From the NCBI RefSeq assembly GCF_009176305.1, contig NZ_BLAJ01000007.1, positions 124,001-188,000 of the forward strand: 64,000 bases of DNA, given 5' to 3'. The stretch is from Martinezella dioscoreae. GTDB lineage: Bacteria; Pseudomonadota; Alphaproteobacteria; Rhizobiales; Rhizobiaceae. Both the position numbers and the translations under genes were made by a program. The notes below the pieces were generated by a model. It did no database searches and was not told the DNA's origin. It saw nothing but the letters and a program-made list of their open reading frames with translations. Shown piece by piece: positions 1 to 8,002 of this stretch; within the stretch, counting starts at the first letter, position 1, and every line of letters begins with the position of its first letter.

Positions 1-2507
1 GGTGCGGCGGGCGTTGCAGCCGCATCTTGCTGAGCGAGGAAGGCCGCAGCCTCCTCCGCCCTCACCGAATCGGCGCGATAACCGAGACCCTTGAGAATTT
101 CCTCCATGTCCTCAAGCGTCGCGCCGAGAATGGAGAGCATCGCGGTCGTCGTCGTGAAGCGACGGCCGTCATAGGCGCCGTCGGGGCGCGAAGCCTGGCC
201 AGGCTTCCACTGAAGGAGCGGACGAATGAGGTCCGCCAAGCGCTCCAGAATGTCGATACGCACCGCGCGCTTGCCGAGGAACCGGAAGCCTGCAAGCTTG
301 TAGAATGTGCGCTCATATCCAGGATCGGTAACGACCGAGGTACGGCCGGCAGCTAGAACCGGAATCAGATCGCCATAGCCGGGCTTGTCCAGGCCATCAT
401 TCTTCAGTGCCCAGAGCAGCGTAATGAGCTCGGCCGGAGCGGGTTTCAGAAGGGCGGGCACGAAAATATGGTAGGCGCCGAAGCGAACGCCGTAACGGCG
501 CATCGAGGCACGCCCGTCCTGATCCAGCGACTTCACTTCTTCCGTAACGTCGCGGCGGAACAGAACGCCGAGATTCTCCACCAGCTGGAAGGCCAGTCCC
601 TTGGCAAGGCCCTGCAGATCTTCGGCGCGCTGGAGATCGTCCAGCGGCTTCAGGACGGTGCTGATGTGGTGATTCACGAAGCGTTCAATACGAGCAGCGA
701 CATGATCGCGCGCATTGCCGGTCAGCTGCTCGTCGGCGAGCAGGATGACGCGCGGACGCATGACATGATCGCTGCCTGACAGGCGCGCGACGGGATCGCC
801 GAGCCAGCGCACGAGGCCATCGGCACTAATCGCGAGATCGCCGTTGCCGGCCGCATGCAGACGTGCGGCACGTGCCTCGAATTCCAGCGCCAGCGCCTTT
901 TGCGAGGCCGTCTGGACAGCCTTGGCATCAGGCCCTTCGGTCCCTGCGATAGGCGTGAACCGGAATCCGGTCAACTGTCCCACATGATGTCCCTCAACGA
1001 AGACATCTCCATTCACACTGATTTCAGCTTCCAGCATCGCATTCTCTCTCAGGCGCTTCATGAGCACAGATGTCCTGCGATCAACAAAGCGTTTCGTCAA
1101 CCTCTCATGTAACGCGTCGGACAATCGATCTTCGATTTCCCGCGTCTTTTCTTGCCAGTGTGTCGGATCGGCAAGCCAGCCAGGCCGGTTCGACACATAG
1201 GTCCAAGTCCTTATCTGCGCGATTCGCGCCGAAAGCGTGTCGATCTCGCCGTCCGTCCGATCGGCGCGATGCACCTGTTCGGCCAGAAAATCCTCTTTCA
1301 CCGTGCCATAGCGCACGAGATCGGAAAAGAGGGCGGCAATGAGATCGGCGTGCTGGGCAGGCGTGATGCGCCGATAGTCGGGAAGCGCACAGGCCTCCCA
1401 CAATTTCTCAACCCGAGCCGGGTTGCTGGCAAGATCGACTATCTCCAGATCGCGTGACAGATATTCCAACGCCTGCTGGTCTACCGCAGGCAGCGCCCGC
1501 GTCAAGCCCTGCACGCGAGGCGCGTCTTCCAAACTTGCACGCAACGCCGCGATCGAAGCGAAATCCAGATCCTTGCTGCGCCATTGCAGCACCTTGACCA
1601 TATCGAATTCGTGTCCCTCGATCCGGCGCACCAGCTCGTCATCGAACGGGTCCACCTGCCCCGTCACCCCGAAAGTGCCGTCCTTAAGGTGACGGCCGGC
1701 ACGACCTGCGATCTGGCCAAGCTCGGCCGGATTGAGGTTGCGGAACTGATAGCCGTCGAACTTGCGGTCCTGGGCGAAGGCGACATGATCGACATCGAGG
1801 TTGAGCCCCATGCCGATCGCATCTGTCGCAACCAGATATTCGACATCACCTTCCTGATAGAGGGCCACCTGCGCATTGCGGGTACGTGGACTGAGCGCCC
1901 CGAGAACGACGGCCGCGCCACCGCGCTGGCGGCGGATAAGCTCGGCGATTGCATAGACCTCGTCGGCGGAAAAGGCGACGATCGCCGTGCGCTGCGGCAG
2001 GCGCGTGATCTTCTTCTGCCCGGCGTAGAAGAGATGCGACAGCCTGGGCCGTTCGAGAACGGTAATTCCTGGCAGAAGCTGTTCGAGAATCGGCCGCATG
2101 GTGCCGGCACCAAGCAGCAGGGTTTCATCGCGGCCGCGCAGATGCAGGATACGGTCGGTGAAGATATGCCCGCGCTCTAGGTCACCGGCAAGCTGCACCT
2201 CGTCAATGGCGACGAAGGAAGCGCGCGTCTCGCGCGGCATGGCCTCGACGGTGCAGACCGAATAGCGCGCATTGGGTGGCGATATTTTTTCCTCGCCGGT
2301 CACGAGCGCGACATTGTGTGCCCCGACCTTTTCGACGACGCGCGTATAGACCTCGCGGGCAAGCAGCCGCAGCGGCAGGCCGATCACGCCGCTGCCGTGT
2401 GCCACCATGCGCTCGATAGCATAATGGGTTTTGCCGGTATTGGTTGGTCCGAGCACCGCGGTTACGCCGCGTCCGCTCAGGATCATGGGCTGCGAAGTCT
2501 GAGTCAT
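1..2507 (-). CDS. Suv3/MgpS-like ATP-dependent RNA helicase (3' end cut by window edge)
   Basis: The reading frame is open from an ATG at 2507 down to base 1, so at least 835 codons are seen and the C-terminus is missing. The N-terminus has Walker A GPTNTGKT (about residues 21-28), then a DEVQ Walker B-type box, and further on a GQIAGRAGRH motif VI. This is the arrangement of the Suv3/Ski2-like superfamily 2 helicases that rhizobia annotate as helicase-related or MgpS. Family members unwind RNA using ATP. The last visible residues are Ala/Pro-rich, as in the tails of these proteins. Upstream lies a long non-coding repeat region, so the promoter is probably there. The family is firm; the cellular role is inferred. 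Confidence 0.9.
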   Translation of the reverse strand, partial: MTQTSQPMILSGRGVTAVLGPTNTGKTHYAIERMVAHGSGVIGLPLRLLAREVYTRVVEKVGAHNVALVTGEEKISPPNARYSVCTVEAMPRETRASFVAIDEVQLAGDLERGHIFTDRILHLRGRDETLLLGAGTMRPILEQLLPGITVLERPRLSHLFYAGQKKITRLPQRTAIVAFSADEVYAIAELIRRQRGGAAVVLGALSPRTRNAQVALYQEGDVEYLVATDAIGMGLNLDVDHVAFAQDRKFDGYQFRNLNPAELGQIAGRAGRHLKDGTFGVTGQVDPFDDELVRRIEGHEFDMVKVLQWRSKDLDFASIAALRASLEDAPRVQGLTRALPAVDQQALEYLSRDLEIVDLASNPARVEKLWEACALPDYRRITPAQHADLIAALFSDLVRYGTVKEDFLAEQVHRADRTDGEIDTLSARIAQIRTWTYVSNRPGWLADPTHWQEKTREIEDRLSDALHERLTKRFVDRRTSVLMKRLRENAMLEAEISVNGDVFVEGHHVGQLTGFRFTPIAGTEGPDAKAVQTASQKALALEFEARAARLHAAGNGDLAISADGLVRWLGDPVARLSGSDHVMRPRVILLADEQLTGNARDHVAARIERFVNHHISTVLKPLDDLQRAEDLQGLAKGLAFQLVENLGVLFRRDVTEEVKSLDQDGRASMRRYGVRFGAYHIFVPALLKPAPAELITLLWALKNDGLDKPGYGDLIPVLAAGRTSVVTDPGYERTFYKLAGFRFLGKRAVRIDILERLADLIRPLLQWKPGQASRPDGAYDGRRFTTTTAMLSILGATLEDMEEILKGLGYRADSVRAEEAAAFLAQQDAAATPAA

Positions 2508-2715
2508 AGGTCCGTGCATGGGCGAGAAACTACCGTCTTCCGATCAGCATGTTCCTCCTGGAGGAAACGAACAGATGACGACCATATGTGACAAAGGCAA
2601 GACCCGAATGAAAAAACAGATACGACAACAACCGATTTCATATTTGATCGCCTCAACCATAAGCTACATTTCGGCTGCATCCCATGCGAGTCCCGGCGAT
2701 TCCGGAACAGCTTGA

Positions 2716-2766
2716 GAACGAATCGGAGACGAATCGCTGACTCCACTACGTTCCTTATTTGTTCAC
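2716..2766. repeat. Intergenic element copy 1
   Basis: It starts with GAACGAATCG, repeats ACGAATCG eleven bases later, and ends with GTTCAC exactly 45 bases after the first GAAC. The ends form an imperfect inverted repeat. Weaker similarity continues about 20 bases past GTTCAC. Confidence 0.7.
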
Positions 2767-2959
2767 GACTACATATGGATTTCAATGAAAAGATTCACAC
2801 CAAATGCTGAATCTTGTTTACGTAACTTTTCCAGCGCAAAAGGAGTCAAGCGGAGAATGCTCAGCCAGCGAAATTTCCGATCGCATTATGGTTAATGGTC
2901 TGTAAATAATGAAGTTTCGCGTGAATCAAGGGATCGCGTTAACATCCGGGCCAAAGCCG

Positions 2960-3010
2960 GAACGAATCGGAGACGAATCGCGGATTCCAGGCGGTTCCGT
3001 TTCTGTTCTC
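2960..3010. repeat. Intergenic element copy 2
   Basis: It has the same paired ACGAATCG boxes eleven bases apart, with GTTCTC in place of GTTCAC, again 45 bases after GAAC. The middle differs from the other copies while the spacing is kept. Confidence 0.7.
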
Positions 3011-3175
3011 CACAATATTTAGTGTTTCCCGGCCGCGGACATACCGGACTCTGAATGGTTGAGACCCGAATTCCGGCCGAATCTGCGATTGTGATTAACC
3101 TTTTAACGAGCGCAGCTATAACGAATCAGCAAATACACGCAATAGCTGCAGCCATTAACACATCGATCAAAGCCG

Positions 3176-3226
3176 GAACGAATCGGTGACGAATCGCGGA
3201 TAGAGGCAGGTATCGTATTCGTTCAC
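3176..3226. repeat. Intergenic element copy 3
   Basis: It has the clearest dyad of the set: GAACGAATCG at the left and CGTATTCGTTC at the right, with 45 bases between GAAC and GTTC. The flank GCTACGTATTGTATTT resembles the flanks of copies 1 and 4. Confidence 0.7.
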
Positions 3227-3427
3227 GGCTACGTATTGTATTTCGTCGGAACAGCATCGCGAAATAGCACTGCCATGAATAGACGAACCTCCCACAAACC
3301 TGCAGCAAATTAACCAATCGGCCGGCGAAAGCACCATCTATGCGGTTCACCTGGGCTCCACTTCGCCCTTCCGGCACCTTGATGGCGTACCTGGAGGAGG
3401 CTCGCGGTTAGCCCAAGTCCAAATAGA

Positions 3428-3478
3428 GAACGAATCGCCGACGAATCACAGACATCGGTCCTTTCCCGTTTCGTTCAC
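3428..3478. repeat. Intergenic element copy 4
   Basis: GAACGAATCGCCGACGAATC at the left and CGTTTCGTTCAC at the right, 45 bases from GAAC to GTTC. Start-to-start distances between the four copies are 244, 216 and 252 bases. Confidence 0.7.
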
Positions 3479-3618
3479 CACAAGCCATTGTATTTTAATC
3501 ATATTTTAACCATACAAACGGATCTCCCATCGCTCCGGCGACGGCGATATGACGTTGCCGCACTAACGTTTCCCTAAGAGCCCAGGCCCCCGCCTACTCG
3601 CATTTTTATTTCTTAGCC

Positions 3619-3643
3619 GGAACAATTATCGAGCACGCAAGTT
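3619..3643 (+). promoter_or_regulatory. EcfG/RpoE2-type promoter candidate upstream of the DUF3309 gene
   Basis: GGAAC (3619-3623) is followed 18 bases later by TT (3642-3643), fitting the GGAAC-N18/19-TT pattern described for the general-stress sigma factor RpoE2/EcfG of rhizobia. It lies 131 bases before the DUF3309 start codon. The -10 part (AGTT) is less exact than in the site at 4281. Confidence 0.45.
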
Positions 3644-3773
3644 TATCTGCACAGAATTGCGGAACTCAGCCTGTTCCTGGATACGGATTTGAGCTGGAGC
3701 GCTGGAAGGATAACGTCGGATCGGAAGCGATATTGGCGGGATATTCACGCGATCGACATGGAGGAGACACATC

Positions 3774-3929
3774 ATGCTTGGTACGGTATTGCTTGTGATA
3801 CTGATTCTGCTGCTGATCGGCGCACTACCCAGCTGGGGTTACAGCCGGGCGTGGGGGTATGGCCCATCGGGTGGTCTCGGGCTTGTTCTCGTCATTGTCC
3901 TTATTCTGTTATTGATGGGACGGATTTGA
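3774..3929 (+). CDS. DUF3309 family small membrane protein
   Basis: This is a 51-residue protein starting with ATG behind a GGAG ribosome-binding site at 3761-3766. It consists of two hydrophobic segments (about residues 3-17 and 35-48) around a short Gly/Trp/Tyr-rich turn with the sequence PSWGYS. This is the layout of the DUF3309 family, small inner-membrane proteins common in Proteobacteria and of unknown function. A stress-sigma-type promoter candidate lies upstream, and the next two genes on the same strand are also small membrane or envelope proteins. Stress induction is inferred from the promoter only. Confidence 0.75.
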   Translation: MLGTVLLVILILLLIGALPSWGYSRAWGYGPSGGLGLVLVIVLILLLMGRI

Positions 3930-3974
3930 TCCGCGGTTTGTTGTTCAAACCTCGCAACACTAGGGAGCTACACC

Positions 3975-4229
3975 ATGAAGAAGATCATCCTCGCGATCGC
4001 CGTCCTCGGCGCATTGGCATCGTGCACGTCTACGGAAAAAGGCACGGCCATCGGAGCCGGTACTGGCGCGCTGATTGGCGGCGTAGCCACGCATAGCTGG
4101 GGTGGCGCCGCTGTCGGCGCAGTCGCTGGCGGTGTGGTCGGCAACCTCATCGGACGCTCGGAAGATCGTCGCGGATATTGCATCTACCGCGATCGGTATG
4201 GTCACCGTTACGAAGCTCGCTGCCGCTAA
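3975..4229 (+). CDS. Small glycine-zipper lipoprotein
   Basis: This is an 84-residue protein. The N-terminus is a lipoprotein signal with lipobox LASC (Cys at about residue 17), so it is probably processed by signal peptidase II and anchored in an envelope membrane. The middle (about residues 25-64) is a glycine-zipper segment of repeated GxxxG spacing, as in the 17-kDa surface-antigen/YMGG-like families. The tail is basic and aromatic with two Cys. It starts 45 bases after the DUF3309 gene and may share its transcript. A perfect 8-bp dyad (4241-4248 with 4264-4271) follows the stop codon but lacks a T tract. The precise function is unknown. Confidence 0.75.
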   Translation: MKKIILAIAVLGALASCTSTEKGTAIGAGTGALIGGVATHSWGGAAVGAVAGGVVGNLIGRSEDRRGYCIYRDRYGHRYEARCR

Positions 4230-4240
4230 AGCCAGCATCG

Positions 4241-4271
4241 CCTGACCGATCGTCCTTTACGGCCGGTCAGG
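4241..4271. other. Stem-loop after the lipoprotein gene
   Basis: CCTGACCG (4241-4248) pairs with CGGTCAGG (4264-4271) around a 15-base loop. There is no following T run, so it may stabilise the mRNA end or act as a weak terminator. Confidence 0.4.
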
Positions 4272-4280
4272 ACGCGTTCT

Positions 4281-4305
4281 GGAACAAACTCACGGAACAA
4301 CCGTT
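4281..4305 (+). promoter_or_regulatory. EcfG/RpoE2-type promoter upstream of the 57-aa gene
   Basis: GGAAC (4281-4285), a 16-base spacer and CGTT (4302-4305) match the rhizobial general-stress promoter consensus exactly. The site is 73 bases upstream of the ATG at 4378. Confidence 0.65.
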
Positions 4306-4377
4306 CCCTCAGGAAAATCGTCTTCCCGCGGCATCGCCCGGGGGAAGGTGGCAGTGTTTTGAGAAAGGAACGGCATC

Positions 4378-4551
4378 ATGGCCGCAATCATCGCAAGCAT
4401 TGCAGCACTCGTGCTCATCGGCACGACTTTCTACGCCCTCGCCAGCGCGGCAAGAGCACGCGGAAAGGAAAAGCAGCAGGGCGCACTTGAAGCCGTCGTT
4501 CTGGAATTCAAGCCACGGCAGCGACAGCAAGCAAATTCAAACCGGGGATGA
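4378..4551 (+). CDS. Small single-pass membrane protein, hypothetical
   Basis: This is a 57-residue frame starting with ATG behind GAGAAAGGA. Residues 2-22 form one hydrophobic segment ending in a small-residue stretch. The rest is charged (KEKQQ, RQRQQ) and would face the cytoplasm or periplasm. No family is recognised. The perfect EcfG-type promoter just upstream and the clear ribosome-binding site are the reasons to believe it is expressed, probably as part of the general stress response. Confidence 0.55.
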   Translation: MAAIIASIAALVLIGTTFYALASAARARGKEKQQGALEAVVLEFKPRQRQQANSNRG

Positions 4552-4766
4552 TTGCACGCCGGGAATGGGAACTCTTAGTCCACCCCTAGAGCCGGATGAG
4601 TCGGCCTAAATCTGAATCCGCTGTAATCCCCTGACACTTTTCGGCATCCCGCTCCATAACGGTCTGAAGCGGCTCAGCCTCTCGCAAGAGTTCCGAACCG
4701 CTCCATCTCATTACCTTTACGCAACTTCGGATGAGAAAAGCTGCCCTGCGCTTCTTCTGGAATTGC

Positions 4767-5492
4767 TTATACGAAGAGCTGGCCGCCATTGGCAGATATG
4801 GTCGATCCCGTGATGAAACCGGCATCGTCGCTGGCGAGGAAAACCGCGATACGGGCGATTTCCTCAGGCTCGCCGAGGCGCCCAACGGGGATCTGCGGGA
4901 TGATGCGCTCGTTCAGCACTTTCTCCGGCACCGCCAGCACCATCTCAGTACCGATATAGCCAGGGCAAATCGCGTTCACGGTGATGTTCTTGGCGGCCCC
5001 TTCTTGGGCAAGCGCCTTGGTGAAGCCGAGATCCCCTGCCTTGGCGGCGGAATAGTTCGCCTGGCCCATCTGCCCCTTCTGGCCGTTGATCGAAGAGATA
5101 TTGATGACGCGGCCGAAGCTGCGGTCGCGCATGCCCTGCCAGACCTGATGCGTCATGTTGAAGAGGCCGGTGAGATTGGTGTTGATGACCTCATGCCACT
5201 GCTGCGGCGTCATCTTATGGAACATGGCGTCACGGGTGATGCCGGCATTGTTGACCAGGATGTCGACATGGCCGAGATCGTGCTCGACCTTGGCAATTCC
5301 CTTGCCGCACGCCTCATAGTCGGTGACATCCCATTTGTGGACCGAGATACCCGTCACATCGTGGAAAGCCCGGGCCTTCTCGTCATTGCCGGCATAGGTT
5401 GCCGCCACCTTGTAACCCGCATTGTGCAGCGCCATCGAAATGGCGGCTCCGATGCCGCGCGTACCGCCGGTTACCAATGCCACTCTGCTCAT
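4767..5492 (-). CDS. phbB: Acetoacetyl-CoA reductase (PHB synthesis)
   Basis: This 241-residue short-chain dehydrogenase reduces acetoacetyl-CoA to (R)-3-hydroxybutyryl-CoA with NADPH, the second step of polyhydroxybutyrate synthesis. The cofactor motif GGTRGIG is at residues 9-15, NNAG near 86-89, and the catalytic Tyr/Lys in YSAAK near 150. The ATG at 5492, behind GGGGAG, gives the usual PhaB length and N-terminus; a longer frame starting at 5561 is possible but lacks such a site. It is downstream of phbA on the same strand, separated by 161 bases that contain a palindromic repeat. Confidence 0.93.
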   Translation of the reverse strand: MSRVALVTGGTRGIGAAISMALHNAGYKVAATYAGNDEKARAFHDVTGISVHKWDVTDYEACGKGIAKVEHDLGHVDILVNNAGITRDAMFHKMTPQQWHEVINTNLTGLFNMTHQVWQGMRDRSFGRVINISSINGQKGQMGQANYSAAKAGDLGFTKALAQEGAAKNITVNAICPGYIGTEMVLAVPEKVLNERIIPQIPVGRLGEPEEIARIAVFLASDDAGFITGSTISANGGQLFV

Positions 5493-5590
5493 GTGCCACT
5501 CCCCTTTTTGTTGCGGAGGCGGGACGCCCGAAGCTCGGGTAGCCCGCTCCGCTTTCACCACTTCTTCTGGAAATACCCTTCAAGACGCCT

Positions 5591-5642
5591 CAGAGCGTGA
5601 TGCCGAAAATGTCCCGCGGTTTTCGGACGACATCTTGCTCTA
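5591..5642. repeat. Rhizobial palindromic intergenic repeat between phbA and phbB
   Basis: Imperfect dyad: GAGCGTGATG plus CCGAAAA on the left and TTTTCGG plus CATCTTGCTC on the right. I recognise this pattern (GAGCATGATG...CATCATGCTC around CCGAAAA) as one dispersed many times between genes in Rhizobiaceae. In the phbA-phbB transcript it would fold as a hairpin. Confidence 0.6.
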
Positions 5643-5653
5643 CTTTTTTGATT

Positions 5654-6835
5654 TTAAAGCGCTTCGAAGCACATGGCGACGCCCATGCCGCCGCCGATGC
5701 ACAGCGTGGCAAGCCCCTTGCGGGCGCCGCGGCGCTTCATTTCGAACAGCAGCGTATTGAGGACGCGTGCGCCCGAGGCGCCGATCGGGTGGCCGATGGC
5801 GATCGCGCCGCCATTGACGTTGACAATCGACGTATCCCAGCCGAGGTCCTTGTTGACGGCGCAGGCCTGGGCGGCAAACGCCTCGTTGGCCTCGACAAGA
5901 TCAAGGTCGTTGACCGACCAACCGGCCTTCTCCAACGCCTTGCGGGAGGCCGGGATCGGCCCGGTCCCCATAATCTGCGGGTCGACACCGGCTGTCGCCC
6001 AGGAGACGATGCGGGCCAGCGGCTGGATACCGCGGCGCGAGGCTTCCGCCTCGGTCATCAGCACGGCCGCTGCGGCGCCGTCGTTGAGACCGGAAGCATT
6101 GCCAGCGGTGACGGAACCCTCCTTGTCGAAGGCCGGGCGCAGCTTCGCCATGGCCTCCATCGTCGCGCCATGGCGGATATACTCATCGGCATCGACCGTG
6201 ACGTCGCCCTTGCGCGTCTGGATCGTGAAAGGGACGATCTCGTCCTTGAAGCGGCCGGCCTTCTGCGCAGCTTCGGCCTTGTTCTGCGAGGCAACGGCGA
6301 ACTGATCCTGCTCATCGCGGGAAAGCTGCCATTGGCGGGCGATATTTTCCGCCGTAATGCCCATGTGATAGCCGTAGAAGGCGTCCGTCAGGCCATCCTT
6401 GATCATGGTATCGATCATTTTCATGTCGCCCATCTTGGTGCCGGAGCGCAGGTTCGCGGCATGCGGCGCCATCGACATGGATTCCTGGCCGCCGGCGACG
6501 ATGATCTTCGCGTCACCCGTTGCAATCTGCTGCAGGCCGAGCGCCACGGCACGCAGGCCGGAACCGCAAAGCTGGTTCACGCCCCATGCGGTCGCCTCCT
6601 GCGGAATGCCGGCTTTCATCGCGGCCTGGCGGGCAGGGTTTTGTCCTTCGCCAGCCTGAAGTACCTGGCCGAGGATCACTTCGTCGACTTCCTTGGCATC
6701 GACACCGGCGCGCTCCAGCGCACCCTTGATCGCGGCCGCGCCAAGTTCATGCGCCGGAACGGTCGCGAAAGCACCGTTGAACGAACCGACAGCGGTGCGG
6801 GCAGCGCTGGCGACGACGATGGATGAACTGCTCAT
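5654..6835 (-). CDS. phbA: Acetyl-CoA acetyltransferase (beta-ketothiolase)
   Basis: This 393-residue thiolase condenses two acetyl-CoA into acetoacetyl-CoA, the first step of PHB synthesis. The nucleophilic Cys lies in LCGSGLRA (about residue 89), the His in GHPIGASGAR (about 348) and the second Cys in CIGGGMG (about 378). All three belong to the thiolase active site. The ATG at 6835 follows GAGGAGG and gives the canonical MSSSSIVVASAART start, which is better than the longer frame from 6901. It is transcribed leftwards with phbB and divergently from phaR. Confidence 0.95.
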   Translation of the reverse strand: MSSSSIVVASAARTAVGSFNGAFATVPAHELGAAAIKGALERAGVDAKEVDEVILGQVLQAGEGQNPARQAAMKAGIPQEATAWGVNQLCGSGLRAVALGLQQIATGDAKIIVAGGQESMSMAPHAANLRSGTKMGDMKMIDTMIKDGLTDAFYGYHMGITAENIARQWQLSRDEQDQFAVASQNKAEAAQKAGRFKDEIVPFTIQTRKGDVTVDADEYIRHGATMEAMAKLRPAFDKEGSVTAGNASGLNDGAAAAVLMTEAEASRRGIQPLARIVSWATAGVDPQIMGTGPIPASRKALEKAGWSVNDLDLVEANEAFAAQACAVNKDLGWDTSIVNVNGGAIAIGHPIGASGARVLNTLLFEMKRRGARKGLATLCIGGGMGVAMCFEAL

Positions 6836-7022
6836 GGAAGCCTCCTCACAGAATGGACACGTATATGAGGCGAAACTGTCAAAGCTTTGCTTCTGAGTCA
6901 AACAGCAAGAATTTTCATCGAGCAGATTTCACGAAGCTGTCACCGCGTTCAAAAAATCCAATCAAAGGAAAGGCCTTGCCGCATCGCACAAACCGATTGT
7001 CACCAAGCTTCTTTTGCGTCTA

Positions 7023-7034
7023 CACTCCGGAGTG
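7023..7034. promoter_or_regulatory. 12-bp perfect palindrome upstream of phaR
   Basis: CACTCCGGAGTG lies 43 bases before the phaR start codon in the phbA-phaR divergent region. It could be an operator, perhaps autoregulatory, but no known PhaR site is matched. Confidence 0.3.
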
Positions 7035-7076
7035 GAGGAATATTCCATACAATCAGACGGGGCCAGGAGACTGATA

Positions 7077-7649
7077 ATGGCAAAAAATGAGGGCCAGATC
7101 GTAATCAAGAAATATGCCAATCGCCGCCTATACAATACCGGCACCAGCACCTATGTGACGCTGGACGACCTGGCGGAGATGGTGAAGAAGGGCGAGGAAT
7201 TCATCGTCCAGGACGCCAAGAGCGGTGAAGATATTACGCATTCGGTCCTGACACAGATCATTTTTGAACAGGAATCGAAGACCGGCAACACGCTACTGCC
7301 GATTTCCTTCCTCCGGCAGCTGATCGGCTATTACGGCGACCAGATGCAGATGGTAGTGCCGAGCTTCCTCGAGCACTCGATGCGCGCCTTTACCGAGCAG
7401 CAGACGCAGATGCGCGAGCAGATCAATCGCGCATTCGGCGAAACGCCGCTCGGCAAGAACCTGCAACTGCCCATGCAGATGGTCGAGGAACAGGTCCGCC
7501 GCAACACCGAAATGTTCCAGCAGGCCATGCAGATGTTCTCACCCTTCATGAAGCCGCCGGCCAAGGAAAGCCGCAAGGCCGAAGCCAAGGACATCGACGA
7601 ATTGAAGGAACAGCTCCGCGCCATGCAGAACAAGCTAGATAGCCTTTGA
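7077..7649 (+). CDS. phaR: PHB synthesis repressor PhaR (AniA)
   Basis: This is a 190-residue protein. The N-terminal PHB/PHA accumulation DNA-binding domain covers about residues 8-70, with the family hallmark KKYANRRLYNT followed by YVTLDDL. A central accumulation-regulator domain follows, and the C-terminus is Gln/Met/Glu-rich with a likely coiled coil. PhaR/AniA proteins bind both PHB granules and DNA and balance phasin and carbon storage; rhizobial aniA mutants are known for altered exopolysaccharide. The ATG at 7077 follows CCAGGAG; the longer frame from 7014 has no such site. Its divergence from phbAB is the usual rhizobial arrangement. Confidence 0.93.
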   Translation: MAKNEGQIVIKKYANRRLYNTGTSTYVTLDDLAEMVKKGEEFIVQDAKSGEDITHSVLTQIIFEQESKTGNTLLPISFLRQLIGYYGDQMQMVVPSFLEHSMRAFTEQQTQMREQINRAFGETPLGKNLQLPMQMVEEQVRRNTEMFQQAMQMFSPFMKPPAKESRKAEAKDIDELKEQLRAMQNKLDSL

Positions 7650-7706
7650 TGCATGCCAACGCGCTCGTGAATTCTTGGAGAGTTTTACCCCCTGCGTCAC
7701 TGACGT

Positions 7707-7852
7707 GACATCTCCCCCACAAGTGGGGAGATTGGTAACTTGCTGAATCCTCGCGCCTCAAGCGGATATCGAATCCGCGGAACTGCAGTTATCGGTTTGG
7801 TGAGAGCGGGCAGCATACTCCCAATAATCTCCCCCCTTTTGGGGGAGATGTC
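7707..7852. repeat. Intergenic mosaic-type element with nested inverted repeats
   Basis: Two arms, 7707-7735 and 7821-7852, are inverted copies of each other, and each arm is also a palindrome of the form ATCTCCCCC/GGGGGAGAT. The element fills most of the 353-base gap between phaR and rpmF and holds no gene. It resembles the rhizobial intergenic mosaic elements (RIME-like), an identification from pattern only. Confidence 0.55.
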
Positions 7853-7950
7853 CCGAAAGGGACAGAGGGGAATATCAGAGCCGCACCATACCGCGAGGCG
7901 GCGTTTTTCCCCCCGTATAATCCACTTCAGCACCCCCGATCAAAACCAAA

Positions 7951-7974
7951 AAGGCCGGCGAACCGCCAGCCTTT
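7951..7974 (-). terminator. Rho-independent terminator of rpmF
   Basis: Read leftwards, the stem AAGGCTGGCG/CGCCGGCCTT with a 3-4 base loop is followed by TTTTTGGTTTTG, about 30 bases after the rpmF stop codon. Confidence 0.65.
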
Positions 7975-8002
7975 TCATCCATGCCATTAAGGCAGCGCTA
8001 GA

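Larger units (their letters stand above)
2508..3618. other. 1.1-kb non-coding region with a four-copy element and many GANTC sites
   Basis: No convincing gene is seen here: the short frames lack ribosome-binding sites and family resemblance. It is more AT-rich than its neighbours. It carries four copies of one element (listed separately) and about 17-18 GANTC sites between 2690 and 3450, where roughly three would be expected by chance. GANTC is the target of the alphaproteobacterial methylase CcrM. Promoters for the helicase (leftward) and the small stress genes (rightward) must also lie in or near it. Confidence 0.6.

Noticed and set aside
2716..3478. CRISPR array or tandem repeat
   Set aside because: Only four dispersed copies more than 200 bases apart, with diverged interiors.
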